A stretch of 64,000 bases of DNA from Methylocystis sp. L43 (GTDB lineage: Bacteria; Pseudomonadota; Alphaproteobacteria; Rhizobiales; Beijerinckiaceae), in assembly GCF_015709525.1 (NCBI RefSeq), contig NZ_JADNRA010000035.1:1-64000 (forward strand), in the 5' to 3' direction. The notes below the pieces were generated by a model. It saw only the letters and a list, made by a program, of their open reading frames with translations. It had not been told where the DNA came from and searched no databases. The translations under genes and the position numbers were made by a program. Position 1 is the first letter of the stretch. The number at the start of each line of letters is the position of its first letter. Of the stretch, positions 1-8,060 are shown one piece after another.

Positions 1-263
1 AAAGCGCGCGCAAAATCGCGCGCCTGTTCGGGATTGACGCGCGCATGAGCCACGCCGGCGGCTTCAAGACCCAGACGCAATACGCGATCGTAACAGCCGG
101 TCGCCTCGAACACCACGAAACGCCCCTGGACGAGCTGCGTCGAGACAAAGGCGGAGACCGCGCTGATCGTGTTTTCGATCCGAAAATAGCCTGCCAACGG
201 ATCAAAAATATCGAGATAGGCTTTGGAAACGTCGATTCCGACGCAAACAGGGGTTATGCTCAT
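1..263 (-). CDS. IS110-family transposase, N-terminal part (runs off the left edge)
   Basis: Reading the minus strand from an ATG at 263 gives an uninterrupted frame of 87 codons to the window edge. It begins MSITPVCVGIDVSKAYLDIF and continues with an EATGCYDRVL block and a VNPEQARDFARA block. These match the DEDD-type N-terminal domain of IS110-family transposases, where the Asp in GIDVSK is the first acidic catalytic residue and the Glu in EATG the second. The C-terminal Ser-containing transposase domain lies outside the window, so whether the element is intact cannot be judged. IS110 elements normally lack clear terminal inverted repeats and I see none here. Confidence 0.85.
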   Translation of the reverse strand, partial: MSITPVCVGIDVSKAYLDIFDPLAGYFRIENTISAVSAFVSTQLVQGRFVVFEATGCYDRVLRLGLEAAGVAHARVNPEQARDFARA

Positions 264-423
264 CGTGCCTGTCCCTGTGATGCGAGGTCTGTTGGCGCAG
301 CCTCGTGCAACTGTTCAGGTGAACTTCGAAAAGCGGACGGGGATCAGGCCCGATACGGTGGCAACACCAGGAATCCAACGATCTCCCGTCCGCATTCTCA
401 GTCTCTCACAAAACAGACACACA

Positions 424-498
424 GGAATCCAGAGCAAATCCAGCACTCCTGAGTCGGCTCTGGATTCCCGGTCAGGCCTTCGGCCTGCCGGGAATGAC
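424..498. repeat. Palindromic intergenic repeat (two hairpins)
   Basis: Two adjacent palindromes. GGAATCCAGAGC at 424-435 is the reverse complement of GCTCTGGATTCC at 457-468. A second hairpin at 464-495 has arms ATTCCCGG-CAGGCC and GGCCTG-CCGGGAAT with one bulged base. The second hairpin plus its GAC end recurs in inverted orientation at 10821-10855, so this is a dispersed family and not a private terminator. It lies between the IS110 fragment and the downstream end of the oxalate decarboxylase gene. Confidence 0.8.
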
Positions 499-535
499 AG
501 GCCCCGCAAATGGATCAACCGGATTTCGTAATTAC

Positions 536-1642
536 TCACTTCGTCATGAAGACGTCCCTGCGCGGGAATTTCTCGAAGACCGACGGATCCTGCCCGAAAT
601 TCGTCGCGAGAATGTCGGTCGGATTGCCGGCGATCCATTGCGACAGATCGATCGTCTGATAATGGGCGTTGTTGAAGACGATGAGCACGCGCACCGTATC
701 GGTCCCGACATTTTCGAGCGAATGACCCATGCCCTGTGGGATATAGCCGACGTCGCCTTTCGAGAACGTCTCCTGGCGCCAGCGGCCCTTTGACCCAAAC
801 AGCGTGACGCAAAGCTGTCCGCTCAGCACATATTGCCATTCGGAAGCATTGGGATGCCAATGCAGTTCGCGAAGCGCGCCGGGCTCCATTTCCAGAACCA
901 CGCCGGTCATCGTCGTGGAAATCGGGAATTGCGATCCGTCGACGCGCCACTCGATTCCACCCGGAAACGTCTCGAAGGGCTTCTGCGACAGAAGGCTGTA
1001 TTTGTGGGTGAGCGGCGGCGGCTTCCATCCCTGCAACGGTCGCGCGGGGGTCTCCGGCGGAATATTGCCCCGTGCGAAATAGACTTCCTGCTTGGGGAAA
1101 CTGTCGAAGGTCGACGCCGGGACGCCGAAATTCTTGGCGAGCAGCTCCTTGGGCGCATGGCCGATCCAGTCGCTGATGCTGAATGTGCCGAATTCGGAGA
1201 AATAGCCATTGTCGAAGACGAGGATGAAATGACACAGGTCTTTTCCCAGCGTCTCGATGACATGGCCATGGCCGCGCGGAAAATACCAAAGATCGCCCGC
1301 CTCAAAGTCATTGGTCTCCGAGCAGCCCGCCGGATCGATGACCGTGGTGCGCACGCGTCCCTCGGTGACGAAGCCCCATTCGGCGGCGGTCGCGTGCCAG
1401 TGAAGCTCGCGCATGACGCCCTGCTCCATGCGCATTGAAACGCCGGCGATATCCTTGGAGATCGGCAGCTGAGCGACGGTCGCTTCCTTGCCATAGCTGG
1501 CGCCGTCGACGCGTCCTTGAGATTTTTCAAGCTCGAACTTGAACGTCGGCAGCTCGGCGCCCGAGGTCGCGGGATCGGGCACATTATTATGGAAGCTCGT
1601 GTGTCCGCCTTCCGAGCTTATCGGGATCGTCAATGAGAACAT
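536..1642 (-). CDS. oxdC: Bicupin oxalate decarboxylase family protein
   Basis: 368 residues with two cupin domains. The Mn-binding sets are visible twice: H81, H83, E88, H127 in the N-terminal cupin and H261, H263, E268, H307 in the C-terminal cupin (both with ELHWH). Family members convert oxalate to formate and CO2 with Mn and O2. The active-site lid of Bacillus OxdC (SENST) reads SEFGT here at 149-153, so the proposed acid Glu is kept but the loop differs. There is no obvious signal peptide. Formate or CO2 release would suit a C1 metabolism. The gene is divergent from a manganese importer 307 bp away. A different small-acid substrate is possible. Confidence 0.85.
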   Translation of the reverse strand: MFSLTIPISSEGGHTSFHNNVPDPATSGAELPTFKFELEKSQGRVDGASYGKEATVAQLPISKDIAGVSMRMEQGVMRELHWHATAAEWGFVTEGRVRTTVIDPAGCSETNDFEAGDLWYFPRGHGHVIETLGKDLCHFILVFDNGYFSEFGTFSISDWIGHAPKELLAKNFGVPASTFDSFPKQEVYFARGNIPPETPARPLQGWKPPPLTHKYSLLSQKPFETFPGGIEWRVDGSQFPISTTMTGVVLEMEPGALRELHWHPNASEWQYVLSGQLCVTLFGSKGRWRQETFSKGDVGYIPQGMGHSLENVGTDTVRVLIVFNNAHYQTIDLSQWIAGNPTDILATNFGQDPSVFEKFPRRDVFMTK

Positions 1643-1949
1643 TACCAGCCCCCGCTGTTCTGACTGTGTGTCGCAATCTCTCGTCGCCTGACAAGCGCAT
1701 CGGCTGATTCTGAATCGCGACGGCTCAGCTTGCGAGCATGCCTGCTCGGACGGCGCGCGACAAGGCGCGGCTGCGGCTGCGCTTCGCGCGCAGATGAAAT
1801 TCTCCCGTCACGATTTACATTGGTGACAAAGGGAAGCCTTAAGGCGAAAACTTCTTGCTAAGAAGCGGCCCTTCCCGGCCTTGCCGAGAAGCGGCCCTTG
1901 CCAAGTAAATCCTGTGTCCGGCCGCCGCCGGCGCCTCGTGGAGACAAAT

Positions 1950-3269
1950 GTGACGCCAGCGACGACCGCCAACGCGCCCGTTCCGCAGCGCGGCGATATG
2001 CGCCGATCCGTGCATGTGCCCGAAGGCGGCGCATTTTTTAGGCGGCTCTTCGTATTTCTCGGTCCCGGCTATCTCGTCGCCACCGGCTATATGGACCCCG
2101 GCAACTGGGCGACGGCGCTCGCCGGCGGCTCGAAGTTTGGCACGGCGCTGCTTTTTGTCGCCGTGCTGTCGAGCCTGATGGCGATCGTCCTGCAATCCCT
2201 TGCGGCGCGGCTCGGCGTCGGCGCGGAGCTGGATCTCGCGCAGGCCTGCCGGCGGCATTATCCCTTCCCGGCCGCGGTCGGGCTCTGGATCTTGGCGGAA
2301 ATCGGCATTTTCGCCACGGATCTCGCGGAAGTGATCGGCACCGCCATCGGGCTGCAATTGCTGTTCGGCCTGCCGCTCGCGGTCGGCATCTTCATCACGG
2401 TGCTCGACACCTTTCTGGTCCTTGCTTTGGAGCGGGCCGGCTTTCGCAAGATCGAGCTTTTCGTCGTCGCGATGCTTGCGCTGATCGCCTTTTCCTTCCT
2501 CGCGCAACTCATCATGGCGCGCCCCGATTTTGCGCAGATCGCGCAAGGGCTCGTGCCGACGCGGCGCTTTTTCACCGATCCAGAGATGCTCTACATTGGC
2601 CTGGGCATCCTCGGCGCGACGGTGATGCCGCATAATCTCTTCCTGCACTCTTTCGTCGTGCAAACCCGCGCCGTGGCCGAGCCGCTCGATAAAAAGCGCG
2701 AGGCGATTCGCTTCGCGGTGATCGACAGCACGCTGGCGCTGTTTCTCGCCCTGTTCGTCAACGGCGCCATCCTCGTTCTCGCCGCCGCGGTCTTCCACGC
2801 GACCGGCCACACCGAAGTCGCCGAGCTTGGCGAGGCCTACCGGCTGATCGCGCCGCTGCTCGGGCAGCCCGTCGCGGCGACGCTCTTCGCCGTGGCGCTC
2901 ATCGCCTGCGGGCTCAACTCGACCGTGACCGCCACCCTCACCGGCCAGATCGTCATGGAAGGATTCGTGCGGCTGCGGATGAAGCCGGCGACACGCCGCC
3001 TCATCACCCGCTGCATCGCGATCGCGCCAGCGATCGGCGTGACGCTCTATGCGGGCGAGTCGGCCACGGCGCAGCTGCTCGTCCTGAGCCAGGTGGCGCT
3101 GAGCGTGACGCTGCCCTTCGCGGTCGTGCCGCTCGTGGCCTTCACGGCGCAGCGCAGCGTCATGGGCGACCTCGTCGCGCCCAGACGCACCACCGCGCTT
3201 GCGGCGATCATCGCCGTCGTCATCATCGCCCTGAACCTGAAGCTGCTCTGGGACGCCGTAGCCGGCTGA
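1950..3269 (+). CDS. mntH: Nramp-family divalent metal (Mn2+)/H+ symporter MntH
   Basis: About 439 residues, highly hydrophobic, with the Nramp signatures DPGN (residues 49-52, helix 1) and MPHN (226-229, helix 6) that bind the metal. It would import Mn2+ (or Fe2+) with protons across the inner membrane. I place the start at GTG 1950 because GGAG at 1940-1943 lies six bases upstream; an in-frame ATG at 1881 would add 23 non-conserved residues. Upstream, the stretch AAGCGGCCCTT is directly repeated at about 1863 and 1889. The neighbouring oxalate decarboxylase is a Mn enzyme, so a shared manganese theme is likely but inferred. Confidence 0.88.
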   Translation: MTPATTANAPVPQRGDMRRSVHVPEGGAFFRRLFVFLGPGYLVATGYMDPGNWATALAGGSKFGTALLFVAVLSSLMAIVLQSLAARLGVGAELDLAQACRRHYPFPAAVGLWILAEIGIFATDLAEVIGTAIGLQLLFGLPLAVGIFITVLDTFLVLALERAGFRKIELFVVAMLALIAFSFLAQLIMARPDFAQIAQGLVPTRRFFTDPEMLYIGLGILGATVMPHNLFLHSFVVQTRAVAEPLDKKREAIRFAVIDSTLALFLALFVNGAILVLAAAVFHATGHTEVAELGEAYRLIAPLLGQPVAATLFAVALIACGLNSTVTATLTGQIVMEGFVRLRMKPATRRLITRCIAIAPAIGVTLYAGESATAQLLVLSQVALSVTLPFAVVPLVAFTAQRSVMGDLVAPRRTTALAAIIAVVIIALNLKLLWDAVAG

Positions 3270-3325
3270 ACCGCTTACGGTTGTGACAACTGCTCAGCAT
3301 TGCCAAGCCGACACATCTGGCTTAA

Positions 3326-3355
3326 CTCGACGCAGTTTTTTGGAGCTGCGTCGAG
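3326..3355 (+). promoter_or_regulatory. Perfect 10-bp hairpin enclosing the RBS of malyl-CoA lyase
   Basis: CTCGACGCAG (3326-3335) and CTGCGTCGAG (3346-3355) are exact reverse complements separated by a 10-base loop TTTTTTGGAG. The loop holds the only good Shine-Dalgarno sequence (GGAG 3342-3345), and the stem ends directly against the ATG at 3356. In the mRNA the RBS would be displayed in a loop with the start codon at the stem base. It could be a translational control element or a protein or DNA operator; the sequence alone does not say which. Confidence 0.7.
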
Positions 3356-4399
3356 ATGAAACTTCCCAATCAATTCTACCGTCCGCTCGCCATCGGCGCC
3401 CCGGCGCCGCTGCGCGAACCGCCCGTCAAGGTTGAGCGGATGATCCATTTCGTGCCGCCGCATCTTGAAAAATTACGCGCCAAGGTTCCCGAACTCGTCA
3501 AACAGGTCGACGTCGTCCTCGGCAATCTTGAAGACGCGATTCCGGCCGACGCCAAGGAAGCCGCCCGCGCCGGCTTCATCGAAATGGCCAAGGCGACCGA
3601 CTTCGGCTCGACCGGCCTGTGGACGCGCATGAATGCGCTGAACAGCCCCTGGGCGCTCGACGACATGATCGAGATCGTCGGCGCGGTCGGGAGCAAGCTC
3701 GACGTCGTCATGCTGCCCAAGGTCGAGGGACCCTGGGACATCGCCTATCTCGACCAGCTCCTGGCGCAGCTCGAAGCGCGGCATAGCGTGACGAAGCCGA
3801 TCCTTATTCACGCCATTCTGGAGACGGCGGAAGGCGTCAAGAATGTCGACGCCATCGCTGCGGCGTCGCCGCGCATGCATGGCATTTCGCTCGGGCCGGC
3901 CGATCTCGCCGCGTCTCGCGCCATGAAGACCACGCGCGTCGGCGGCGGCCATCCGGACTATAAGGTGATCGCCGACGCCGTGCCGGGCCAAGACCTGCGC
4001 GCCTCTTTTCAGCAGGACCTTTGGCATTACACCATCGCCAAGATGGTCGACGCCTGCGCTTCCGCAGGCATCAAGGCCTTCTACGGACCCTTCGGCGATT
4101 TCTCTGACGCCCCGGCCTGTGAGGCCCAGTTCCGCAACGCCTTCCTGCTCGGCTGCGCCGGCGCCTGGTCGCTGCATCCGTCGCAAATCGCCATCGCCAA
4201 GAAGGTTTTTTCGCCCGATCCGCAAGAAGTCGCCTTCGCCAAGCGGGTGCTTGACGCCATGCCGGACGGCACCGGCGCGGTGATGATCGACGGCCGAATG
4301 CAGGACGACGCCACTTGGAAGCAGTGCAAGGTCGTCGTCGACCTCGCCAAGCAGGTCGCCGCCAAAGACGCCGACCTCGCCAGGATCTACGGATTTTGA
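3356..4399 (+). CDS. mclA: L-malyl-CoA / beta-methylmalyl-CoA lyase (HpcH/HpaI-type CoA-ester lyase)
   Basis: 347 residues of the CitE/HpcH-HpaI aldolase family. Recognisable blocks are [15 protein letters not shown] near the N terminus, [26 protein letters not shown] and [16 protein letters not shown], with the acidic residues that ligate Mg2+. The enzyme cleaves malyl-CoA to acetyl-CoA and glyoxylate, the closing step of the serine cycle in methylotrophs and part of ethylmalonyl-CoA chemistry. Length is normal. It stands alone here without mtkAB or ppc. Translation may be governed by the hairpin directly upstream. Confidence 0.9.
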   Translation: MKLPNQFYRPLAIGAPAPLREPPVKVERMIHFVPPHLEKLRAKVPELVKQVDVVLGNLEDAIPADAKEAARAGFIEMAKATDFGSTGLWTRMNALNSPWALDDMIEIVGAVGSKLDVVMLPKVEGPWDIAYLDQLLAQLEARHSVTKPILIHAILETAEGVKNVDAIAAASPRMHGISLGPADLAASRAMKTTRVGGGHPDYKVIADAVPGQDLRASFQQDLWHYTIAKMVDACASAGIKAFYGPFGDFSDAPACEAQFRNAFLLGCAGAWSLHPSQIAIAKKVFSPDPQEVAFAKRVLDAMPDGTGAVMIDGRMQDDATWKQCKVVVDLAKQVAAKDADLARIYGF

Positions 4400-4492
4400 G
4401 TGAATTTGGCTGTGGCGCCGCGTCCGATTGACGGCTGCGCCCCGGCTGCGTTACTAAAAGGCAAGTAAACAGCGTGTTAAAGGCGCCTTGGA

Positions 4493-4825
4493 ATGCCGCG
4501 AGAAAACTCCGCGAAATTTTCTATTGGACAGGTGGTCAAGCATCGCCGCTATCCGTTCCGCGGCGTGATCTATGACGTTGATCCGGTGTTCGCCAACACT
4601 GAAGAGTGGTGGCTTTCAATTCCGGAAGAGCTGCGTCCGAACAAGGATCAGCCTTTCTACCACCTCTTCGCCGAGAACGCCGAAACCGAATATGTCGCCT
4701 ATGTGTCGGAGCAGAATCTGCTGCCCGACAACAGCAACAAGCCGGTGCGCCATCCACAGGTCGACGAGACCTTCGAGCGCGACGACGATGGCGTCTACCG
4801 CATGCGGGCGCCTAAGCGCCACTGA
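4493..4825 (+). CDS. hspQ: Heat shock protein HspQ (YccV-like, hemimethylated-DNA-binding domain)
   Basis: 110 residues matching the HspQ/YccV fold: FSIGQVVKHRRYPFRGVIYD at the N terminus, then EEWW, KDQPFYHLFAEN and YVAYVSEQNLLPD. In enterobacteria HspQ is a heat-induced adaptor or enhancer for Lon protease and was first described as binding hemimethylated DNA. A single complete domain of usual length. It lies between malyl-CoA lyase and the glycine riboswitch and belongs to neither operon. The start codon ATG 4493 follows a short self-complementary AAGGCGCCTT. Confidence 0.9.
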   Translation: MPRENSAKFSIGQVVKHRRYPFRGVIYDVDPVFANTEEWWLSIPEELRPNKDQPFYHLFAENAETEYVAYVSEQNLLPDNSNKPVRHPQVDETFERDDDGVYRMRAPKRH

Positions 4826-4937
4826 GCAGCGGCGCTCCCGATCGGACCGGCGCTGCCGCATTGCGGAAAAAACCCGCAGCCGCCGGGATTGACGATCGCG
4901 CGAATCGACCACATTTTGATTGCAGGTCGAACTTCAT

Positions 4938-5124
4938 CGCGGGAGAGACCGGCGCTCGCGCCGGCGCCGAAGGCGAAACCGCCCCGGAAACGCTCAGGCC
5001 CAAAGGACCGCGACGAAGTAGAAACTCTGGAAAGCGGCGAAGCGCGCAGGCGTTTCGCCCACCGAAGGGCGTAACCTGTCGCTTTAGCGCAGGGAAATCT
5101 CTCAGGTCACCGGACAGAGGGGGC
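4938..5124 (+). promoter_or_regulatory. Tandem glycine riboswitch (two aptamers) upstream of gcv operon
   Basis: The leader of gcvT carries the hallmarks of the gcvT RNA. Aptamer 1 begins with GGGAGAG (4941) and contains GCCGAAGG, GAAACCGCCCC and CTCAGGCCCAAAGGACCG. Aptamer 2 contains ACTCTGGAAAG, CACCGAAGGGCGTAAC, then CTCTCAGGTCACCGGACAGAGG ending near 5124. The two aptamers are separated by a short linker. Glycine binding normally turns expression on. The second aptamer ends about 45 bases before the gcvT start, a spacing that suits control of translation initiation. Confidence 0.95.
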
Positions 5125-5173
5125 GCGTAGCGAAGTTAGGCTTTGCTGCGCCAACCATGTCCTGGCGGAGTTG

Positions 5174-6331
5174 ATGGTGACCGAACTCGACGTCGCGACC
5201 GCCGCGCCTCCCGCGCTGGCCAGACTTCCGCTCGACGCCGTGCATCGACGGCTTGGGGCGCGCATGGCGCCTTTCGCCGGCTACGAGATGCCGCTGCAAT
5301 ATGAGCAGGGCATCGTAGCGGAAACGCTCCATACGCGACGCCTGGCAAGTCTGTTCGATGTTTCGCATATGGGTCAGGCGATCCTCGCCGGCGCGCGCGC
5401 CGCACGGGCGCTTGAAAGCCTAACGCCAGCGGATTTGGCGTCGCTTTCGCCGGAGCGCACGCGTTACACGCAGCTGCTCAACGAGAACGGCGGCATACTC
5501 GACGATCTTCTCGTCACGCGTCTGCCAGGCGTCGAAGAGCGGCTGCTGCTTGTGGTCAACGCCTCGCGCAAGCAAGCCGATTTCGCGCTTATCCGCGCCG
5601 CGTTGCCGCAGTTTGATTTTAATCCATTGGACCGCGCGTTGCTCGCCCTTCAGGGCCCGCGCGCGGCCTCGGTCCTCGGCGCACTCCTCCCCGGCGCCGA
5701 GGACCTTCCTTTCATGGGCTGGCGCGCCTTCGACTTCGGCGGCGCGCCGCTCTTCGTGTCGCGCAGCGGCTATACGGGCGAAGACGGATTTGAACTGTCG
5801 CTGCGCGCCGAGCATGCCGAAGACCTCGCGCGTCTCCTGCTGTCGTATGAGGACGTTGCGCCGGCGGGCCTCGGCGCGCGCGACGCCTTGCGGCTGGAGG
5901 CGGGCCTGCCGCTCTATGGCCACGACCTCGATGAAACCACCGATCCGGTTGAGGCGGGACTCGGCTGGTCGATCGGCAAACGCCGACGCGTGGAAGGCGG
6001 ATTCCCCGGCTTTGAGCGCATTCGGCTCGCGCTTGAGCAGGGCCCTGCCCGCAGGCGCGTCGGGCTCGAGCCGCAATCAAAGGCGCCGCTGCGCGAAGGC
6101 GCGGAGCTCTCGGCGCGCGACGGCGAAGCTGTCGGCCATGTCACGTCGGGCGGCTTTTCGCCGACGCTGCAACGCCCGATCGCGATGGGCTATGTCGCCA
6201 GCAATGACGCAAAGCTCGGCGCGACGCTTTCGGCGCCGCTGCGCGACAAACGCGTCGACGTCACGGTGGCGGCTTTGCCCTTCGTCCCGCACCGCTATTT
6301 CAAAACGCCGGCTGGAAAGGATGCGAGATGA
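5174..6331 (+). CDS. gcvT: Glycine cleavage system T protein (aminomethyltransferase)
   Basis: About 385 residues of the GcvT family. It transfers the methylene carbon from the aminomethyl-lipoyl H protein to tetrahydrofolate and releases ammonia. Visible blocks include GARMAPFAGYEMPLQY, FDVSHMGQ, LALQGPRAA, SRSGYTGEDGFELS and ARDALRLEAGLPLYG. Candidate starts are TTG 5171, ATG 5174 and GTG 5177 behind GGAG at 5167-5170; I use the ATG. It is first in a riboswitch-controlled operon and its stop overlaps the gcvH start (ATGA). Confidence 0.95.
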   Translation: MVTELDVATAAPPALARLPLDAVHRRLGARMAPFAGYEMPLQYEQGIVAETLHTRRLASLFDVSHMGQAILAGARAARALESLTPADLASLSPERTRYTQLLNENGGILDDLLVTRLPGVEERLLLVVNASRKQADFALIRAALPQFDFNPLDRALLALQGPRAASVLGALLPGAEDLPFMGWRAFDFGGAPLFVSRSGYTGEDGFELSLRAEHAEDLARLLLSYEDVAPAGLGARDALRLEAGLPLYGHDLDETTDPVEAGLGWSIGKRRRVEGGFPGFERIRLALEQGPARRRVGLEPQSKAPLREGAELSARDGEAVGHVTSGGFSPTLQRPIAMGYVASNDAKLGATLSAPLRDKRVDVTVAALPFVPHRYFKTPAGKDAR

Positions 6332-6702
6332 CCGAGCTTCGCTACTCCAAGGATCATGAATATGTCGCGCTCGACGGCGATCTCGCGACGCTGGGCATAT
6401 CGGATTATGCGCAGTCGCAGCTCGGCGACATCGTCTTCATCGAACTGCCCGAAGTCGGCAAGAAGGTCGCGAAGGGCAAAGAGATCGCGGTCATCGAGAG
6501 CGTAAAGGCGGCGAGCGAAGTCTATTCGCCGGTGAGCGGCGAAGTCGTCGAAGTCAATCCGGAGCTTGGCGAAGCGCCGGCGCTCGTCAACGACGATCCG
6601 CTTGGACGCGGTTGGCTCATCAAGGTGAGAGTCAGCGATCCTGGCGAATGCGCATCGCTGATGGACGACGCCGCCTATTCGAGCTTCCTGAAGACGATTT
6701 AA
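6328..6702 (+). CDS. gcvH: Glycine cleavage system H protein (lipoyl carrier)
   Basis: 124 residues. The lipoylation site is the lysine in the block IAVIESVKAASEVYSPVSGE, and the C terminus shows the usual WLIKV element. H protein shuttles the aminomethyl group between P and T proteins and is reoxidised by dihydrolipoamide dehydrogenase, which is not in this window. The ATG overlaps the gcvT stop by four bases, so translation is probably coupled. Length is normal for the family. Confidence 0.96.
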   Translation: MTELRYSKDHEYVALDGDLATLGISDYAQSQLGDIVFIELPEVGKKVAKGKEIAVIESVKAASEVYSPVSGEVVEVNPELGEAPALVNDDPLGRGWLIKVRVSDPGECASLMDDAAYSSFLKTI

Positions 6703-6719
6703 GCGCAAGGAAAAGAACG

Positions 6720-8060
6720 ATGCGCTATCATCCGCTGTCAGAGGCCGACAGAAACGCGATGCTCGCGACGATCGGCGTGTCGTCGATCGAAGCGCTCTAT
6801 GCCGATGCGCCGCGCGCGACGCTGCTAAAGACGCCGCTCGATCTCCCAAAAGGCAAGTCGGAGCAGGAAGTCGAGCGTTTCTTCGCACGGCTTGCCGCCC
6901 GCAATATGCCTGCGTCGCGCGCGTCTTTTTTCGTCGGCGCCGGCGCTTACAAGCATCACATTCCTGCTAGCGTCGATCATCTCATTCAACGTTCGGAATT
7001 CTTGACGAGCTACACGCCCTATCAGCCGGAGATCTCGCAGGGCACGCTGCAATATCTCTTTGAATTCCAAACCCAGGTCGCTCTGCTCACAGGCATGGAG
7101 GTCGCCAACGCCTCGATGTACGACGGCTCGACGGCGACCGCCGAAGCCGTGCTCATGGCGCATCGCGTGACGAAGCGACGCAAGGCGCTACTGTCCGGCG
7201 GGCTACATCCGCATTACGCCGAAGTGGTCCGCACCATCTCGCGGCTTGCCGAAGACGAAGTCGAGACGATGGCGCCCGACATCGGCGCCGCCGAAGATCT
7301 CATCGCGCGCATCGACGACACGCTTTCTTGCGTCGTCGTGCAGACGCCCGATTTCTTCGGCAATCTGCGCGATCTGACGAAGATTGCGCAAGCTTGCCAC
7401 GCGAACGGCGCGCTTCTTGTCGCCGTCTTCACCGAAGCCGTGTCGCTGGGTCTCCTCAAATCGCCTGGCGCGATGGGCGCCGATATCGTCGTCGGCGAGG
7501 GCCAGTCGATCGGCAATTCGCTGAATTTCGGCGGACCTTACGTCGGTCTCTTCGCCACGCGGCATGAATTCCTGCGGCAGATGCCCGGCCGCCTCGCCGG
7601 CGAAAGCGTCGACGCCGACGGCAGGCGCTCCTATGTGCTGACGCTGTCGACGCGCGAGCAGCATATCCGCCGCGACAAGGCGACCTCGAACATCTGCACC
7701 AACTCGGGCCTCTGCGCGCTCGCCTTCACCATTCATCTGACCTTGCTTGGCGAAGCCGGATTGACGCGGCTGGCGCGCGTCAATCACGCCAATGCGGTCT
7801 TGCTGGCGCAGATGCTCAATGACGTTCCAAAGGTCGAAGTGCTCAACGAAACCTTCTTCAACGAGTTTACGCTTCGCATCGGAGGCGACGCCGCCGCGCT
7901 TGTTGAGAGAATGGCGGCGCGCAGCGTTCTCGCCGGCGTTCCCGTCGCGCGGCTTCTGCCGCACGCCGCGCTTGACGATCTTCTCCTCGTCGCCACCACC
8001 GAAGTGAATACGCAAGAAGATCGCGACGCGTTCGTCGCGGCGCTTAAGGAGTCGCTCTGA
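6720..8060 (+). CDS. gcvPA: Glycine dehydrogenase (decarboxylating) subunit 1
   Basis: 446 residues beginning MRYHPLSEADRNAML, the N-terminal half of a split P protein. It shows the conserved FVGAGAYKHHIPASVDHL, YTPYQPEISQGTLQ and NASMYDGSTATAEA blocks. With GcvPB it forms the PLP enzyme that decarboxylates glycine and loads the aminomethyl group on GcvH. The frame is open upstream to 6612 inside gcvH, but the conserved N terminus and the AAGGAAAAGAACG Shine-Dalgarno region fix the start at 6720. The stop overlaps the gcvPB start (TGATG). Confidence 0.96.
   Translation: MRYHPLSEADRNAMLATIGVSSIEALYADAPRATLLKTPLDLPKGKSEQEVERFFARLAARNMPASRASFFVGAGAYKHHIPASVDHLIQRSEFLTSYTPYQPEISQGTLQYLFEFQTQVALLTGMEVANASMYDGSTATAEAVLMAHRVTKRRKALLSGGLHPHYAEVVRTISRLAEDEVETMAPDIGAAEDLIARIDDTLSCVVVQTPDFFGNLRDLTKIAQACHANGALLVAVFTEAVSLGLLKSPGAMGADIVVGEGQSIGNSLNFGGPYVGLFATRHEFLRQMPGRLAGESVDADGRRSYVLTLSTREQHIRRDKATSNICTNSGLCALAFTIHLTLLGEAGLTRLARVNHANAVLLAQMLNDVPKVEVLNETFFNEFTLRIGGDAAALVERMAARSVLAGVPVARLLPHAALDDLLLVATTEVNTQEDRDAFVAALKESL

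Noticed and set aside
315-1289. A 324-codon minus-strand frame overlapping oxdC
   Set aside because: It is a shadow of the oxalate decarboxylase gene in another frame; no family similarity, Arg/Pro-rich composition typical of GC-rich shadows.
1839-2810. A 323-codon frame opposite mntH
   Set aside because: Low-complexity Arg/Glu/Asp-rich translation opposite a clear Nramp gene.
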